Of a stretch of 64,000 nucleotides of DNA, positions 9,554 to 18,308 are shown piece by piece. The translations under genes and the position numbers were made by a program. This stretch comes from Halorussus marinus (GTDB taxonomy: Archaea > Halobacteriota > Halobacteria > Halobacteriales > Haladaptataceae), in NCBI RefSeq assembly GCF_004765795.1, contig NZ_SBIV01000008.1, forward strand, positions 1-64,000, given 5' to 3'. How positions within the stretch are numbered: the stretch's first letter is position 1; each line of letters begins with the position of its first letter. The notes below the pieces were generated by a model that saw nothing but the letters and a program-made list of their open reading frames with translations, did no database searches and was not told the DNA's origin.

Positions 9554-10003
9554 TTAGCTCACCCCCGCCGACGCGGAGACGCCCGGCTCGGTGACGATCT
9601 TCACCCGGCTCGGAGCGGGATCGGAGCCGTAATCGTACTCGATGTGGAGGGTCTCGCCGGGCACCCAGAGGTCCGTCTCCGAGTTGCCGTCGACGTCCAG
9701 CGTGATCATATTTTCGTCCGTGAGGGAGGTGTAGTTTCCATCTATAAGAAGGTCGGTGTCATTCACCGAGAGGGTCGTCGAGCCGGTGTTCTCGACGGTC
9801 ACGTTCAGCGTCGTCGAGCCCGTATTCGAGGCTTGACCGATGCTCACGTCCGTGTTCTCCCGGACGAGTTCGTCGTCGGTGCTGTCCTCGTAGGCGTCGT
9901 TGACCAGCTCGAGGCCGTTGCTCGCCGCGGTGTAGGCCATCCCGAAGCTGATGACGATGCCGAGGAACAGGACCACCGTCCCGCCGCTAACGCTGAATCC
10001 CAT
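9554..10003 (-). CDS. arlF: Archaellum stator protein ArlF (FlaF)
   Basis: A 149-residue protein with an N-terminal membrane helix (GGTVVLFLGIVISFGMAY) and a beta-sandwich that contacts the S-layer outside the cell. I chose the ATG at 10003 (MGFSVSGGT), which gives the normal ArlF start; a longer frame to 10057 only adds arlCDE-overlapping residues. The start lies 17 bases inside the end of arlCDE, so the two genes overlap. The final residues EPGVSASAGVS abut arlG. Confidence 0.92.
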   Translation of the reverse strand: MGFSVSGGTVVLFLGIVISFGMAYTAASNGLELVNDAYEDSTDDELVRENTDVSIGQASNTGSTTLNVTVENTGSTTLSVNDTDLLIDGNYTSLTDENMITLDVDGNSETDLWVPGETLHIEYDYGSDPAPSRVKIVTEPGVSASAGVS

Positions 10004-11501
10004 CGCTCCCACCACGGATCTGTGCGCAGTGCTCGACGATCTTCCGCTGGACAGCATCGCCGGTCAGCTGGCTCAGGAAGGTGAGGCTTTGGATGTGGTC
10101 GTCGATGGCGAGCGTCGCGGGCCCGGTCTCGTCGGGATCGACCTCCTCGACGTCGGCGAACCCGCCGACGTACGCCAGCAGTTCTTCCTCGACTGACTCG
10201 CTGACCCAGCCGATGTCCCCGTAGTAGGTGATCGTCCGGACCGCGTCTTCGGGACCGAACTCCGTCACGAGGAACTCGAGCCACTCCATCACCACGAGGT
10301 CCGCGACGTAGCCGCTCGGAAGCTCCGCGAGGTAGGGCTTGCTGTCGAGTCCCGACTGTCGGGTTTCGGTCGCGACCGGTTCGGTCTCGGCGGTGTCGGT
10401 CGAGTCGGCAGGCTCCTCGAATTCGAAGCCGCCGTCGTCGGGTTCGCTCTCGACGGTTGGTTCGGGCTCTGGCTCGGGGTCGAGGTCGGGGTCGGGTTCG
10501 GGTTCGGGCTCCACCTCTGTGTCGACCTCCGAGGCGGTCTCCTCGCCGTTCGCCCAGTCGGCGTCGCCCGACTCGTACTCCTCTTTCAGTTCGGCGAACG
10601 TCGAACCGCCGGCCTGTCCACCGTCGTCGCCGTCGTCGTCCATATCTCCGCCCATATCCATTCCGCCGTCCATGTCCATTCCGTCGCCGAAGGCGTCGTC
10701 ACCCATACCCTCGTCCGGATCGTCGAAGCCGAGGTCGTCGGCCGCATCCGCCTCGAAGTCGTCCTCGAACTCTTCGTCGGCTTCCTCTTCGAAGTCGTCC
10801 TCGAACTCATCGTCGGCCTCCTCCTCGAAGTCGTCTTCGAAGAAACTCTCGGCCTCGGCGTCTGCCACGTCGTCGTCCAAGTCCTCTTCCTCTTCGGTCT
10901 CCTCCTCACCGTCGAACAGGCCGAAGCTCCCGCCGCCACCGCCCGCGCCGTCGAACCCGTCGCCACCCATGCCGCCGCCCTGGACGTCGTCGACGAACGG
11001 GTTGACTCCACGGGTGACCATCTCGTAGATCTCGAGCAGTTTGCGGACGTTCTCCTCGGTGTCGTCGACCTTGGCGCTGATCTGCTCGTTCTCGCTTCGG
11101 ACCGTCCCGACGGTCGAGGAGATCTCCGCGACCTCGTTTTCGAGCTCGTCGATCCGGTTTTCCAGTTCCTGGGTCGCGGCGCCGCCGCCTCCGCCGCCGC
11201 CCCCCATGCCGAACTCCTCGCCACCGCCGCCCATCCCGTCGTCCATCCCCCCGAAGTCGTCGTCCATCTCCATCCCGTCGTCCATCCCCCCGAAGTCGTC
11301 GTCCATCTCCATCCCGTCGTCCATCCCCCCGAAGTCGTCGTCCATCTCCTCGCCCATTCCGTCGCCGAACAGGTCGTCGTCTTCGCCGTCGCCGTCGGCG
11401 TTCTCACCCTCTTCCTCGTCCATGAAGTCCATGATACCCATGCCGACCAAGCCCGTCCCGAGGAGGTAGACGAACTGGTCGCCGAGGCCGAGAAGTTTCA
11501 T
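9987..11501 (-). CDS. arlCDE: Fused archaellum switch protein ArlCDE (FlaCE/FlaD)
   Basis: Cytoplasmic archaellum protein that receives the chemotaxis signal through CheF. It has 504 residues. There is a short hydrophobic N-terminus (MKLLGLGDQFVYLLGTGLVG) and an acidic tract with three copies of a 13-residue repeat built on DDDFGGMDDGMEM. Then come a coiled-coil segment (ELENRIDELENEVAEIS), a very acidic low-complexity region, and two C-terminal blocks: the ArlD/E-like YLAELPSGYVADLVVMEWLE and a SLTFLSQLTGDAVQRKIVEH tail. Separate ArlC, ArlD and ArlE genes are absent, so this is a fusion. The ATG at 11501 is preferred to a TTG at 11510. Confidence 0.92.
   Translation of the reverse strand: MKLLGLGDQFVYLLGTGLVGMGIMDFMDEEEGENADGDGEDDDLFGDGMGEEMDDDFGGMDDGMEMDDDFGGMDDGMEMDDDFGGMDDGMGGGGEEFGMGGGGGGGGAATQELENRIDELENEVAEISSTVGTVRSENEQISAKVDDTEENVRKLLEIYEMVTRGVNPFVDDVQGGGMGGDGFDGAGGGGGSFGLFDGEEETEEEEDLDDDVADAEAESFFEDDFEEEADDEFEDDFEEEADEEFEDDFEADAADDLGFDDPDEGMGDDAFGDGMDMDGGMDMGGDMDDDGDDGGQAGGSTFAELKEEYESGDADWANGEETASEVDTEVEPEPEPDPDLDPEPEPEPTVESEPDDGGFEFEEPADSTDTAETEPVATETRQSGLDSKPYLAELPSGYVADLVVMEWLEFLVTEFGPEDAVRTITYYGDIGWVSESVEEELLAYVGGFADVEEVDPDETGPATLAIDDHIQSLTFLSQLTGDAVQRKIVEHCAQIRGGSDGIQR
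11231..11347 (-). repeat. Three tandem 39-bp repeats inside arlCDE
   Basis: Three near-perfect 39-base units lie head to tail and encode 13 residues each (GM-DDGMEM-DDDFG type). Copy-number change would keep the reading frame and only lengthen or shorten the acidic linker. Confidence 0.9.
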
Positions 11502-11526
11502 TACCGACAACAGCGGACTTCCGCCA

Positions 11527-11560
11527 CATTAATCTTCCCCCTGAGTTATCAGTACTGATA
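11527..11560 (-). promoter_or_regulatory. arl operon promoter with upstream palindrome
   Basis: On the minus strand a TATA-like aagattaatg (11527-11536) lies 26-35 bases before the arlCDE ATG. A perfect 14-bp palindrome, tatcagtactgata (11547-11560), sits just upstream of it. The position suits a binding site for a dimeric regulator. The regulator is not known. Confidence 0.5.
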
Positions 11561-11618
11561 CTGTCTATGACGGGGAATAATCCGGATCCTAATCGGTTCT
11601 ACGACCCGTTTCGGTGCG

Positions 11619-12440
11619 TCATCGCCGAATGGGTATATCGTCAGTTTTCTTATATACGCGGAGTCGGCGAGCCACCGGTTCGAAGCACGGCTTGAGCTGT
11701 TCGGGCAACGTCTCGGTCTTCCCGATCACCAGATACCCGCCCTTTCGGAGCGACTTCGAGACGGTATCGAGGATCGGGAGCTTGTGCTCGGCGTCGATGT
11801 AGATGAACAGGTTCCGACACACGACGAAATCGAAGTCGCTCTTGGGATCGCCGTTGATGAGGTCGTGGCGCTCGAAAGAGACGAGGTCCTTGACGACGTC
11901 TGCGACCTCGAAACGGCCGTCGTCTGGTTCGACGTACCGCTCGTACTCCTCGAGCGGCGCGAGCTGCTCGTCGATGTCGGTGGTTCGAGTGCTCTGGTAG
12001 ACGCCTCGGCGCGCGGCCGCGAGTATCTCGCGGTCGATGTCGGTCGCGGTTATCTCGACCTTCGACTCGTCTACCTCCGGGTCGTCCAGCGCCAGCATCG
12101 CCAGCGAGTAAGGCTCGCGGCCGTCCGAGCAGGCCGCGCTCCAGAGCCGGACCCGACGGTTCTCGGCCGACAGCGACCGCAGAACCGATCTGATCTCCGC
12201 CCACACGTCGGGGTTGCGGAAGAAGCTGGTCACGTTGACCGAGAAGGCGTCGAGCAGCGCCTCGCGTTCGTCTTCGTCCTCGCGCAACAGCTCGTGGTAC
12301 GCACCGTACTCCTCGCAGTCGGTCCGTCGCATCCGCGAGGAGACCCGGCGATCGAGATACGCGTTGTCGTAGTAGCTGGTGGCGAAGTCGAGCTCGTCCT
12401 CGACGTACCGGAGCAGCCGGTCGAACGCGTCGTCGCTCAC
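11619..12440 (-). CDS. cheR: Chemotaxis protein methyltransferase CheR
   Basis: Uses S-adenosylmethionine to methylate glutamates on transducers. It has 273 residues, starts VSDDAFDRLLRYVEDELDF from GTG at 12440, and has the SAM-binding motif RLWSAACSDGREPYSLAML and the late motif FDFVVCRNLFIYID. The start codon overlaps the cheD stop (GTGA), which fixes the start; the open frame extending upstream is only a shadow over cheD. Confidence 0.96.
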   Translation of the reverse strand: MSDDAFDRLLRYVEDELDFATSYYDNAYLDRRVSSRMRRTDCEEYGAYHELLREDEDEREALLDAFSVNVTSFFRNPDVWAEIRSVLRSLSAENRRVRLWSAACSDGREPYSLAMLALDDPEVDESKVEITATDIDREILAAARRGVYQSTRTTDIDEQLAPLEEYERYVEPDDGRFEVADVVKDLVSFERHDLINGDPKSDFDFVVCRNLFIYIDAEHKLPILDTVSKSLRKGGYLVIGKTETLPEQLKPCFEPVARRLRVYKKTDDIPIRR

Positions 12441-12943
12441 AGCTCCACCTCCCCGTCGGTCGCGCTGGTGATCGTGAGCGTCCACGTCCGCGGGTGGACC
12501 CGAACCGACCGACCGTGGCTCCCGCCGACGTCGGCGGCCACGACGCGAATGCCCCTGTCGGCGAGCGCCTCGCGAGCCGCCTCGGCGTTGCGCTCGCCGA
12601 CGCCGGCGCCGACCCCCGAGAAGTCGAGCATCTGACTGCCGCCCGCGAGCTTGGCCTCGACGCGGTCGAGGTCGGCGCCCGCGTCGGCGACCGCCTCCAG
12701 CAGCGCCTCGACTCCGGTCGGGACCGACTTGGCCGGTCGCGCCTCGTCGTCGGCCGGGGTCGGAAGCATTACGTGCGCGAGCCCGGCGACGCCCGCGGCG
12801 GGATCCCCGATCGCGATCCCGACACACGAGCCGAGCCCGCTGGTCGTGAGGACGGTGTCGGCGGCGGCGACGCCGATCTCGGCGACGCCGACTCGAACGC
12901 GGTCGGGCGGCCCGTCGCCCCGGAGCGGGCGCTCGGCGGTCAT
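12437..12943 (-). CDS. cheD: Chemoreceptor glutamine deamidase CheD
   Basis: Deamidates receptor glutamines and, in archaea, also contacts CheF and CheC. It has 168 residues. The catalytic pair is visible as SGLGSCVGIAI (Cys40) and GLAHVMLP (His57), followed by KLAGGSQML. It sits between a CheC gene (2-base gap) and cheR (4-base overlap). Confidence 0.96.
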   Translation of the reverse strand: MTAERPLRGDGPPDRVRVGVAEIGVAAADTVLTTSGLGSCVGIAIGDPAAGVAGLAHVMLPTPADDEARPAKSVPTGVEALLEAVADAGADLDRVEAKLAGGSQMLDFSGVGAGVGERNAEAAREALADRGIRVVAADVGGSHGRSVRVHPRTWTLTITSATDGEVEL

Positions 12944-12945
12944 CG

Positions 12946-14127
12946 TCACAGCGACCCCGCTCTGGTCGAGCGTTCGGCCGTGGCGTCCGGATCGATGTCG
13001 TCGAGGGTTGCCTCGAGTTGGGTCTCCTCGGGGATCGCGTAGATCTCGCAGTCGAACGCCCGGTCGTCGGCCCGGATGGTGGCGTCGAACAGGAACGCGA
13101 ACGCCTGTCGCTGGCCGAGCCGCGCGACTACCGAGTCGGCGACCGCCCGGCCCATGTCGTCGACGAACTGGGGCGTCGAGATGGCGATGGTCGTGTCGAG
13201 GACGTTCGCCCACCCGTCGACGAAGCTACTCGTCATCACGTTCCCGATCTCCCGGATCGCGCTCTCGGCCATCTCGTCGAACGAGTCGGTTGCGGCCGCG
13301 TCGGGCGCGAGCGCGTCGACGACCGCTCTGGCCGACGACTCGTCGAACAGGATCAGGACGTAGCCGTCAGGCCCCTCGCCGAATCCGAGCACGACACCGA
13401 CGTGACGGCGGTCGCTGAGTTCGGCGGGGATGGACTCGATCGGCGCGAATCGGAGTTCGGAGATGTCGACGGAGGTGTCGATTCCGGTCATCGCCGAGAC
13501 GCTGTCAGCCGCGGTCGCGGCGCCCGATTGGGCCATCTCTTGGAGCGTCGAGAGCTTCGCGAGCGGGACCGAGCCGTCGCCGCTACCGTCCGACAGCATC
13601 CGCGTCATCGAATCGTTGTCGGGGAACATGTAGAACTCGAAGTCGAGGGCCTCGCCGACCGCGCTCAGCCGGCTCCGGAAGACGAACGCGCGGTCGCTCT
13701 CGAACGACGCCGCCTCGAGGATGTCCGCGTCTGTTCCCTCGACGTACGTCGGCGGCGTGATGTCGAGGGTGGTCGACAGCCGGTCGGCCCACGCGTCGAC
13801 GAACCCGCTGGTGACGATGTTGCCGACCTCCTGGACTGCGCTCTCGTCGAGGCCGTCGCCCGGCAACAGCGCCCCGAGCACGGTCTCGACGCCCTGTGGC
13901 GGGAACGACAGCACCGTCGCCCCCGAAATCTCGCCGTCGAAGTCCACGACCACACCGATGCGGTCCCGATCCTCGCGGACGAGGCTGTCCTCGCGGGCGA
14001 GCGTGACCGCGGTCACGTCGGCCGTCGTCTCGATCCCCGTCAGTCCGGTGAGATTTTCGGCCGCGCGCTCGGCGCCGTCGTGGGCGGTTCGGCTGAACGA
14101 TCCGAGCGCCTCGATGTCTACTTTCAT
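12946..14127 (-). CDS. cheC: CheC-family protein with two CheC domains
   Basis: CheY-P phosphatase or CheD-binding family. The 393-residue protein is an internal duplication: each half opens with a helix plus TGIET/TGIDT and contains an ExxN phosphatase motif in its helix (DESAVQEVGNIVTSGFVDAW and MAESAIREIGNVMTSSFVDGW). It is a separate gene from the single-domain CheC upstream, with a 4-base overlap. Which paralogue is the main phosphatase cannot be told from sequence. Confidence 0.9.
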   Translation of the reverse strand: MKVDIEALGSFSRTAHDGAERAAENLTGLTGIETTADVTAVTLAREDSLVREDRDRIGVVVDFDGEISGATVLSFPPQGVETVLGALLPGDGLDESAVQEVGNIVTSGFVDAWADRLSTTLDITPPTYVEGTDADILEAASFESDRAFVFRSRLSAVGEALDFEFYMFPDNDSMTRMLSDGSGDGSVPLAKLSTLQEMAQSGAATAADSVSAMTGIDTSVDISELRFAPIESIPAELSDRRHVGVVLGFGEGPDGYVLILFDESSARAVVDALAPDAAATDSFDEMAESAIREIGNVMTSSFVDGWANVLDTTIAISTPQFVDDMGRAVADSVVARLGQRQAFAFLFDATIRADDRAFDCEIYAIPEETQLEATLDDIDPDATAERSTRAGSL

Positions 14128-14735
14128 ATGTCGATCTGCTTCATGAGCTCGACGAGCTCGGGGAGCTCCGGGAAGGTGTACACCTTGACCTCCACGTCCG
14201 CGTCGCGGGCGTGAACCCGTGAGTCGAACACCAGCGCCATCTCATCCGGACGGCTCCCCATCAGGTTCTCGACCATCCGCGACCCCGCGCCGTAGGTGAA
14301 CTTCGGCGTCGAGATGTCGATCGTCGTGTTGAGGACGTTCGCCCACCCGTCGATGAACCCGCTGGTCATGATGTTGCCGATCTCCTGGACCGCCGACTTC
14401 TCCATGTCGGAAAAGCCGTTCGACGACCCACCGGAGTCGCCCGGCAGCATCCCCGACGCCAGTGTCTTCGCGCTCCGAGCGCTGAACAGGAACAGGATGT
14501 ACCCGTGCGGGGACTCGGTGAGCTGGATGTGGATGCCGACCTGTTTGTCGTGGCCGACATGGGTCTTGATGTCCTCGATGTCGAGGAAGTTTATCTTCGT
14601 GATCTCCATCTCGGTCTCCATTCCCGTCATCTGGTTGAGATGGTCAGCGACGGTGTTCGCGCCCTCCTTTGCCATCTGATTGAAGATGGTGAGCTTTCGT
14701 ATGTCTACCTTCAAGTTCGAATCAGCTCCGCTCAT
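14124..14735 (-). CDS. cheC: Chemotaxis protein CheC, single-domain
   Basis: A 203-residue CheC-type protein with one clear phosphatase-like helix (EKSAVQEIGNIMTSGFIDGW) and the fold-typical HGYILFLF strand. It probably removes phosphate from CheY or binds CheD. It overlaps the cheA stop by four bases and the following two-domain CheC by four bases, so all are translated from one message. Confidence 0.92.
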   Translation of the reverse strand: MSGADSNLKVDIRKLTIFNQMAKEGANTVADHLNQMTGMETEMEITKINFLDIEDIKTHVGHDKQVGIHIQLTESPHGYILFLFSARSAKTLASGMLPGDSGGSSNGFSDMEKSAVQEIGNIMTSGFIDGWANVLNTTIDISTPKFTYGAGSRMVENLMGSRPDEMALVFDSRVHARDADVEVKVYTFPELPELVELMKQIDI

Positions 14736-16813
14736 AGCGTCTCCACGTCCAGAATAGTCACCACGTCGCCCTCGCCGAGGACGGCCGCACCCGACAGCCC
14801 CGGGATGCCCGAGAGGATGCCCTCGAACGGCTTGACGACGACCTCTTCCTGACGACTCACGGCGTCACAGTGGATCGCGACCTGGCGCTCGGACTCTTTG
14901 ACCCGAACCAACATCCCGTCGCCGTTCTTGGTCTCGCCGGGGACGTTCAGCGCCTCGCCCAGCCTGACCAGCGGGTAGACCGTGTCGTCGTGGGTCACGA
15001 CCTCCTCGCCCTCGACGGTCTTGACGTCCTCCATCCGGCGGATCTCGTCGACGTTCTTGATCGGGATGCCGTACTCTTCGTCGCCCGACTGGACGAACAG
15101 GATCTTGACGATCGCGACGGTGACCGGCAACGAGAGACCGATAGTCGTCCCCTCGCCGGGTTCGGAGTCGACCTCGATGGTGCCGTCGAGTCGCGTGACG
15201 GTGTCCCGGACCACGTCCATCCCGACGCCGCGACCGCTCACGTCGGTCACTTCCTCGGTCGTCGAGAACCCCGCGTGGAAGATGAGCTCTTGGGCCTCCT
15301 GATCGTCGAGTCCGTCGGCCTCCTCGCGAGTCATCACGTCCTCTTCGACCGCCTTGTCCCGGATCGCGTCCGGGTCGATGCCCCGGCCGTCGTCCTCGAC
15401 CTCGATCGTGACCCGGTCGCGCTCGCGGAACCCGCGCAGTCGGATGTTCCCCTCGCGGGGCTTGCCGGCCGCTTCGCGCTCGTCGGGGGACTCGACGCCG
15501 TGGTCGGCGGCGTTGCGAAGCAGGTGCATCAGCGGATCGCTGATCTCGTCGAGGATGGTGCGGTCGAGCTCGATGTCGGTCCCCTCCATCTCGAAGTCGA
15601 TATCCTTGTCCTGAGAGCGCGCGAGGTCTCTGACCAGCCGCGGGAACTTGTCGACGACCTTCTTGAGCGGGACGAGCCGCATGTCCATCACGGTGTCCTG
15701 AAGGCTGGAGGTGATCTTGTCGAGTTCGTCGAGGTGGTCCTCGGCGCTGTCGAGTTGGGCCTGCTCGACCGACCGTCGGAGCTTGATCCGACTGGTCACG
15801 AGCTGTTCGACCTGTCCGTGGAGGTCGTCGAGTTGGTCGACGTCGACCCGGACCGTCTGGATCTCCTCGATCTGCTCGGTGTCCGGGCCGGAGTCGTTCG
15901 AGCCGCGGTCGGAGTCGCTGGACTCGGAATCGGCGTCGGCGTCCTCCGAGTCGTCGTCCCCATCGCTTGACGCCTCGTCGTCGGCCTCGGCCGCCTCGTC
16001 GGGTTCCTCGTCCGCCGCCTCGGCCGCCGCCCCGACGGCGTCGGCGTCGACCGCCGAGACGGTCCCGCCGGCGATCTTGCCGACCGATTCGATCACGGCC
16101 TCGACCTCGCCGGCGCTCTCGGCCGCGACGAACGCGTCGAAGCCGTCGTCGTATTCGCCGTCGTTGATCGCGTCGACCTCGGGCGTCGTGCCGAGAAGTT
16201 CGAGGTCCTCGGAGAGCCCTTCGAGCGCGAACATCCCGTCGACGCCCTTCATGTCGGGATCGCCCATGTCGACGTCGGCGTGGAAAACGTCCCCGTCCGC
16301 GTCGGCGAGCGTCTCGGGGTCGTCGAACGCCGCGATCGCTTCCGCGACCGCACCGTCACTGGTGGCGTCGTCGGCCGATCCGTCGGACTCGTCGTCGGCG
16401 CTCGGGTCGTCGGCCGCGTCCTCCTCGCCCGGTGCGCCGCCTCGCTGGATGGCGTCCCGGATCTCGGCGATGGTGTCGTCGGCGTCGATGTCGGACTCGC
16501 CGTCCTCGGCGATCTGATCGAGCGCGTAGTCGATCTCGTCGACGCCGTCGAACACGAGGTCCATGATCTGGGGGCCGACCTCCATCCGACCCTGCCGGAT
16601 CTCGTCCAGCAGGTCCTCGATGGCGTGGGCGAGGTCGCTCTCGGCCTGAAAGCCCATCGCCCCGAAGTTCCCCTTGAGCGTGTGGGCGGTCCGGAATATC
16701 GAGTCCATCGCCGCCTCGTCGCTCGGGTCGTCTTCGAGTTCGAGGAGCGAGTTGTTCAGTTCTGTGACGTTCTCTTCGCTCTCGCGTATGAAGTCTTGTA
16801 AGTAGTCGTCCAT
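14732..16813 (-). CDS. cheA: Chemotaxis histidine kinase CheA
   Basis: Autophosphorylates in response to transducers and passes phosphate to CheY and CheB. It has 693 residues. The N-terminal Hpt domain has the phosphorylated histidine in FRTAHTLKGNFG (His44). A P2-like region and a long acidic linker follow, then a dimerisation domain, an ATPase core with HLLRNAADHGVE (N box), DDGRGIDP and GRGVGMDVV (G boxes), and a C-terminal CheW-like domain (VTVAIVKILFVQSGDEEYGI). The acidic linker is typical of halophiles. Confidence 0.98.
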   Translation of the reverse strand: MDDYLQDFIRESEENVTELNNSLLELEDDPSDEAAMDSIFRTAHTLKGNFGAMGFQAESDLAHAIEDLLDEIRQGRMEVGPQIMDLVFDGVDEIDYALDQIAEDGESDIDADDTIAEIRDAIQRGGAPGEEDAADDPSADDESDGSADDATSDGAVAEAIAAFDDPETLADADGDVFHADVDMGDPDMKGVDGMFALEGLSEDLELLGTTPEVDAINDGEYDDGFDAFVAAESAGEVEAVIESVGKIAGGTVSAVDADAVGAAAEAADEEPDEAAEADDEASSDGDDDSEDADADSESSDSDRGSNDSGPDTEQIEEIQTVRVDVDQLDDLHGQVEQLVTSRIKLRRSVEQAQLDSAEDHLDELDKITSSLQDTVMDMRLVPLKKVVDKFPRLVRDLARSQDKDIDFEMEGTDIELDRTILDEISDPLMHLLRNAADHGVESPDEREAAGKPREGNIRLRGFRERDRVTIEVEDDGRGIDPDAIRDKAVEEDVMTREEADGLDDQEAQELIFHAGFSTTEEVTDVSGRGVGMDVVRDTVTRLDGTIEVDSEPGEGTTIGLSLPVTVAIVKILFVQSGDEEYGIPIKNVDEIRRMEDVKTVEGEEVVTHDDTVYPLVRLGEALNVPGETKNGDGMLVRVKESERQVAIHCDAVSRQEEVVVKPFEGILSGIPGLSGAAVLGEGDVVTILDVETL

Positions 16814-16819
16814 GTCTTT

Positions 16820-17857
16820 TCACCCGTCCTCTCGGATCGTGTCGAGTATCGCCTTCCCCATCTCGTCTGCGGACCGCACGTCGTCGACGCTGCCGGTCTC
16901 GATGGCGCGGGCCGGGATGCCGAACACCGAGCACGACGCCTCGTCTTGGGCGAGGGTCGCGCCGCCGACCGCGCTGATGGCCTCGATGCCCGCCGCGCCG
17001 TCTTTCCCCATGCCGGTGAGGACGACGCCGGTGAGCGGACCGGTGACGGTCTCGGCCGCGGTCTCCATCGTCACGTCGATCGCGGGCCGCACGCCGTGAA
17101 GTTGAGGTTCTTGCTGGAGGCGGATCCGAAGCCGGCCGTTGCCGTAGCCGGCGACCTCCATGTGGTAGTCGCCCTTCGCGACGACCGCTTGGCCGCCCCC
17201 GATCCGCATCCCGTCCTCGGCCTCCGAGACGTCGTACTCGCTCCGACGGTCGAGACGGGCCGCGAACCGCTCGGTGAACCCGTCGGGCATGTGTTGGACG
17301 ATCAGCACGCGGAGGTCGGCGTCCCGGGGCAGGTCCGAGAGCACCTTCTCGACGATCCGCGGGCCGCCGGTCGAGGCGCCGACGATCAGCGTCGGGTTCT
17401 CGACGTACTCGTGGTCGGCCGCTACGACCTCGTCGGTCGCGCTCACGTCGCCGGCGGAGGCGGGGTCGGCCCGCGCGGCCGACCGGACCTTCTCGACCAG
17501 CGCGTCGCCGTGGGCCGAGATCTCGGTCGAGACCTCCCCGCCGGGCTTGGCGAGGAAGTCGACCGCGCCTTTCTCCATCGCCTCGAACGTCGCTTCGGCG
17601 CCGTCGTCGGTGTGTGCCGACAGCATCACCACGGGCGTGGGGTTGCGCGCCATGATCTCCTCGACCGCCTCGATGCCGTCCATCCGGGGCATCTCGACGT
17701 CCATCGTCACCACGTCGGGGTCGTGTTCGGCGACGGCGGCCGCGCCCGCCTCGCCGTCGCCGGCCTGCGCGACCACGTCGAACCCCGCGTCTTCGAGGAT
17801 ATCGGAGATGACCGTCCGCATGAAGTGCGAGTCGTCGACGACGACTGCCTTCGTCAT
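16820..17857 (-). CDS. cheB: Chemotaxis protein-glutamate methylesterase CheB
   Basis: Removes methyl groups from transducers. It has 345 residues: an N-terminal receiver domain with phospho-acceptor Asp53 (TMDVEMPRMDG) and a C-terminal esterase whose catalytic triad is visible as GASTGGPR (Ser162), VQHMPDGF (His189) and GMGKDGA (Asp286). The start overlaps the cheY stop by four bases. Confidence 0.97.
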   Translation of the reverse strand: MTKAVVVDDSHFMRTVISDILEDAGFDVVAQAGDGEAGAAAVAEHDPDVVTMDVEMPRMDGIEAVEEIMARNPTPVVMLSAHTDDGAEATFEAMEKGAVDFLAKPGGEVSTEISAHGDALVEKVRSAARADPASAGDVSATDEVVAADHEYVENPTLIVGASTGGPRIVEKVLSDLPRDADLRVLIVQHMPDGFTERFAARLDRRSEYDVSEAEDGMRIGGGQAVVAKGDYHMEVAGYGNGRLRIRLQQEPQLHGVRPAIDVTMETAAETVTGPLTGVVLTGMGKDGAAGIEAISAVGGATLAQDEASCSVFGIPARAIETGSVDDVRSADEMGKAILDTIREDG

Positions 17858-18216
17858 GCTGAGATGACGTCTTCGATGGCGTCCATCACGCTCGGTTTCT
17901 GGAACGGTTTGGTGATGTAGCCGTCGGCCCCGGCCTTGATCGCGGCCTTCATCTTCTCTTCTTGGCCGATACTCGTACACATGATGATGTTCGAGTCGGG
18001 GTTCGACTCTTTGATCTCGGTCGTGGCCTCGATGCCGTCTCGGATCGGCATTACGATGTCCATCATCACCAGATCCGGATCGTGTTCCTGATACAGTTCG
18101 ATCGCTTCGACGCCGTTTTCGGCCTCCGCCGCGATTTCGAACTCCTCTTCGAGGATCTCTCGCAGCAGATTCCGCATAAACTCCGAGTCGTCGACGATCA
18201 AGACGTTGCGTGCCAT
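17854..18216 (-). CDS. cheY: Chemotaxis response regulator CheY
   Basis: Single receiver domain of 120 residues. Asp10 lies in IVDDSEF, the phospho-acceptor is Asp53 in MMDIVMP, Thr81 is in CTSIGQ and Lys103 in YITKPF. Phospho-CheY acts on the archaellum through CheF and ArlCDE. It is the first gene of a tightly overlapping run (cheY-B-A-C-C-D-R) with its own promoter just upstream. Confidence 0.97.
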   Translation of the reverse strand: MARNVLIVDDSEFMRNLLREILEEEFEIAAEAENGVEAIELYQEHDPDLVMMDIVMPIRDGIEATTEIKESNPDSNIIMCTSIGQEEKMKAAIKAGADGYITKPFQKPSVMDAIEDVISA

Positions 18217-18248
18217 ATCAGTTACCTACCGGTTGTTTGAAAGGGGGT

Positions 18249-18258
18249 GAAATAAATG
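18249..18258 (-). promoter_or_regulatory. TATA box before cheY
   Basis: The A/T-rich minus-strand sequence catttatttc lies 33-42 bases before the cheY ATG, in the 92-base gap after cheW. It suggests that the cheY-to-cheR run can be transcribed apart from cheW. Confidence 0.45.
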
Positions 18259-18308
18259 CTCCCCTGCGATTATCAGTCGTGAAGTCGCGTCGCCGTCGGT
18301 CGGTCAGG

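Noticed and set aside
11231..11347. 39-bp tandem repeats considered as CRISPR
   Set aside because: The units are directly adjacent without unique spacers and encode an in-frame protein repeat.
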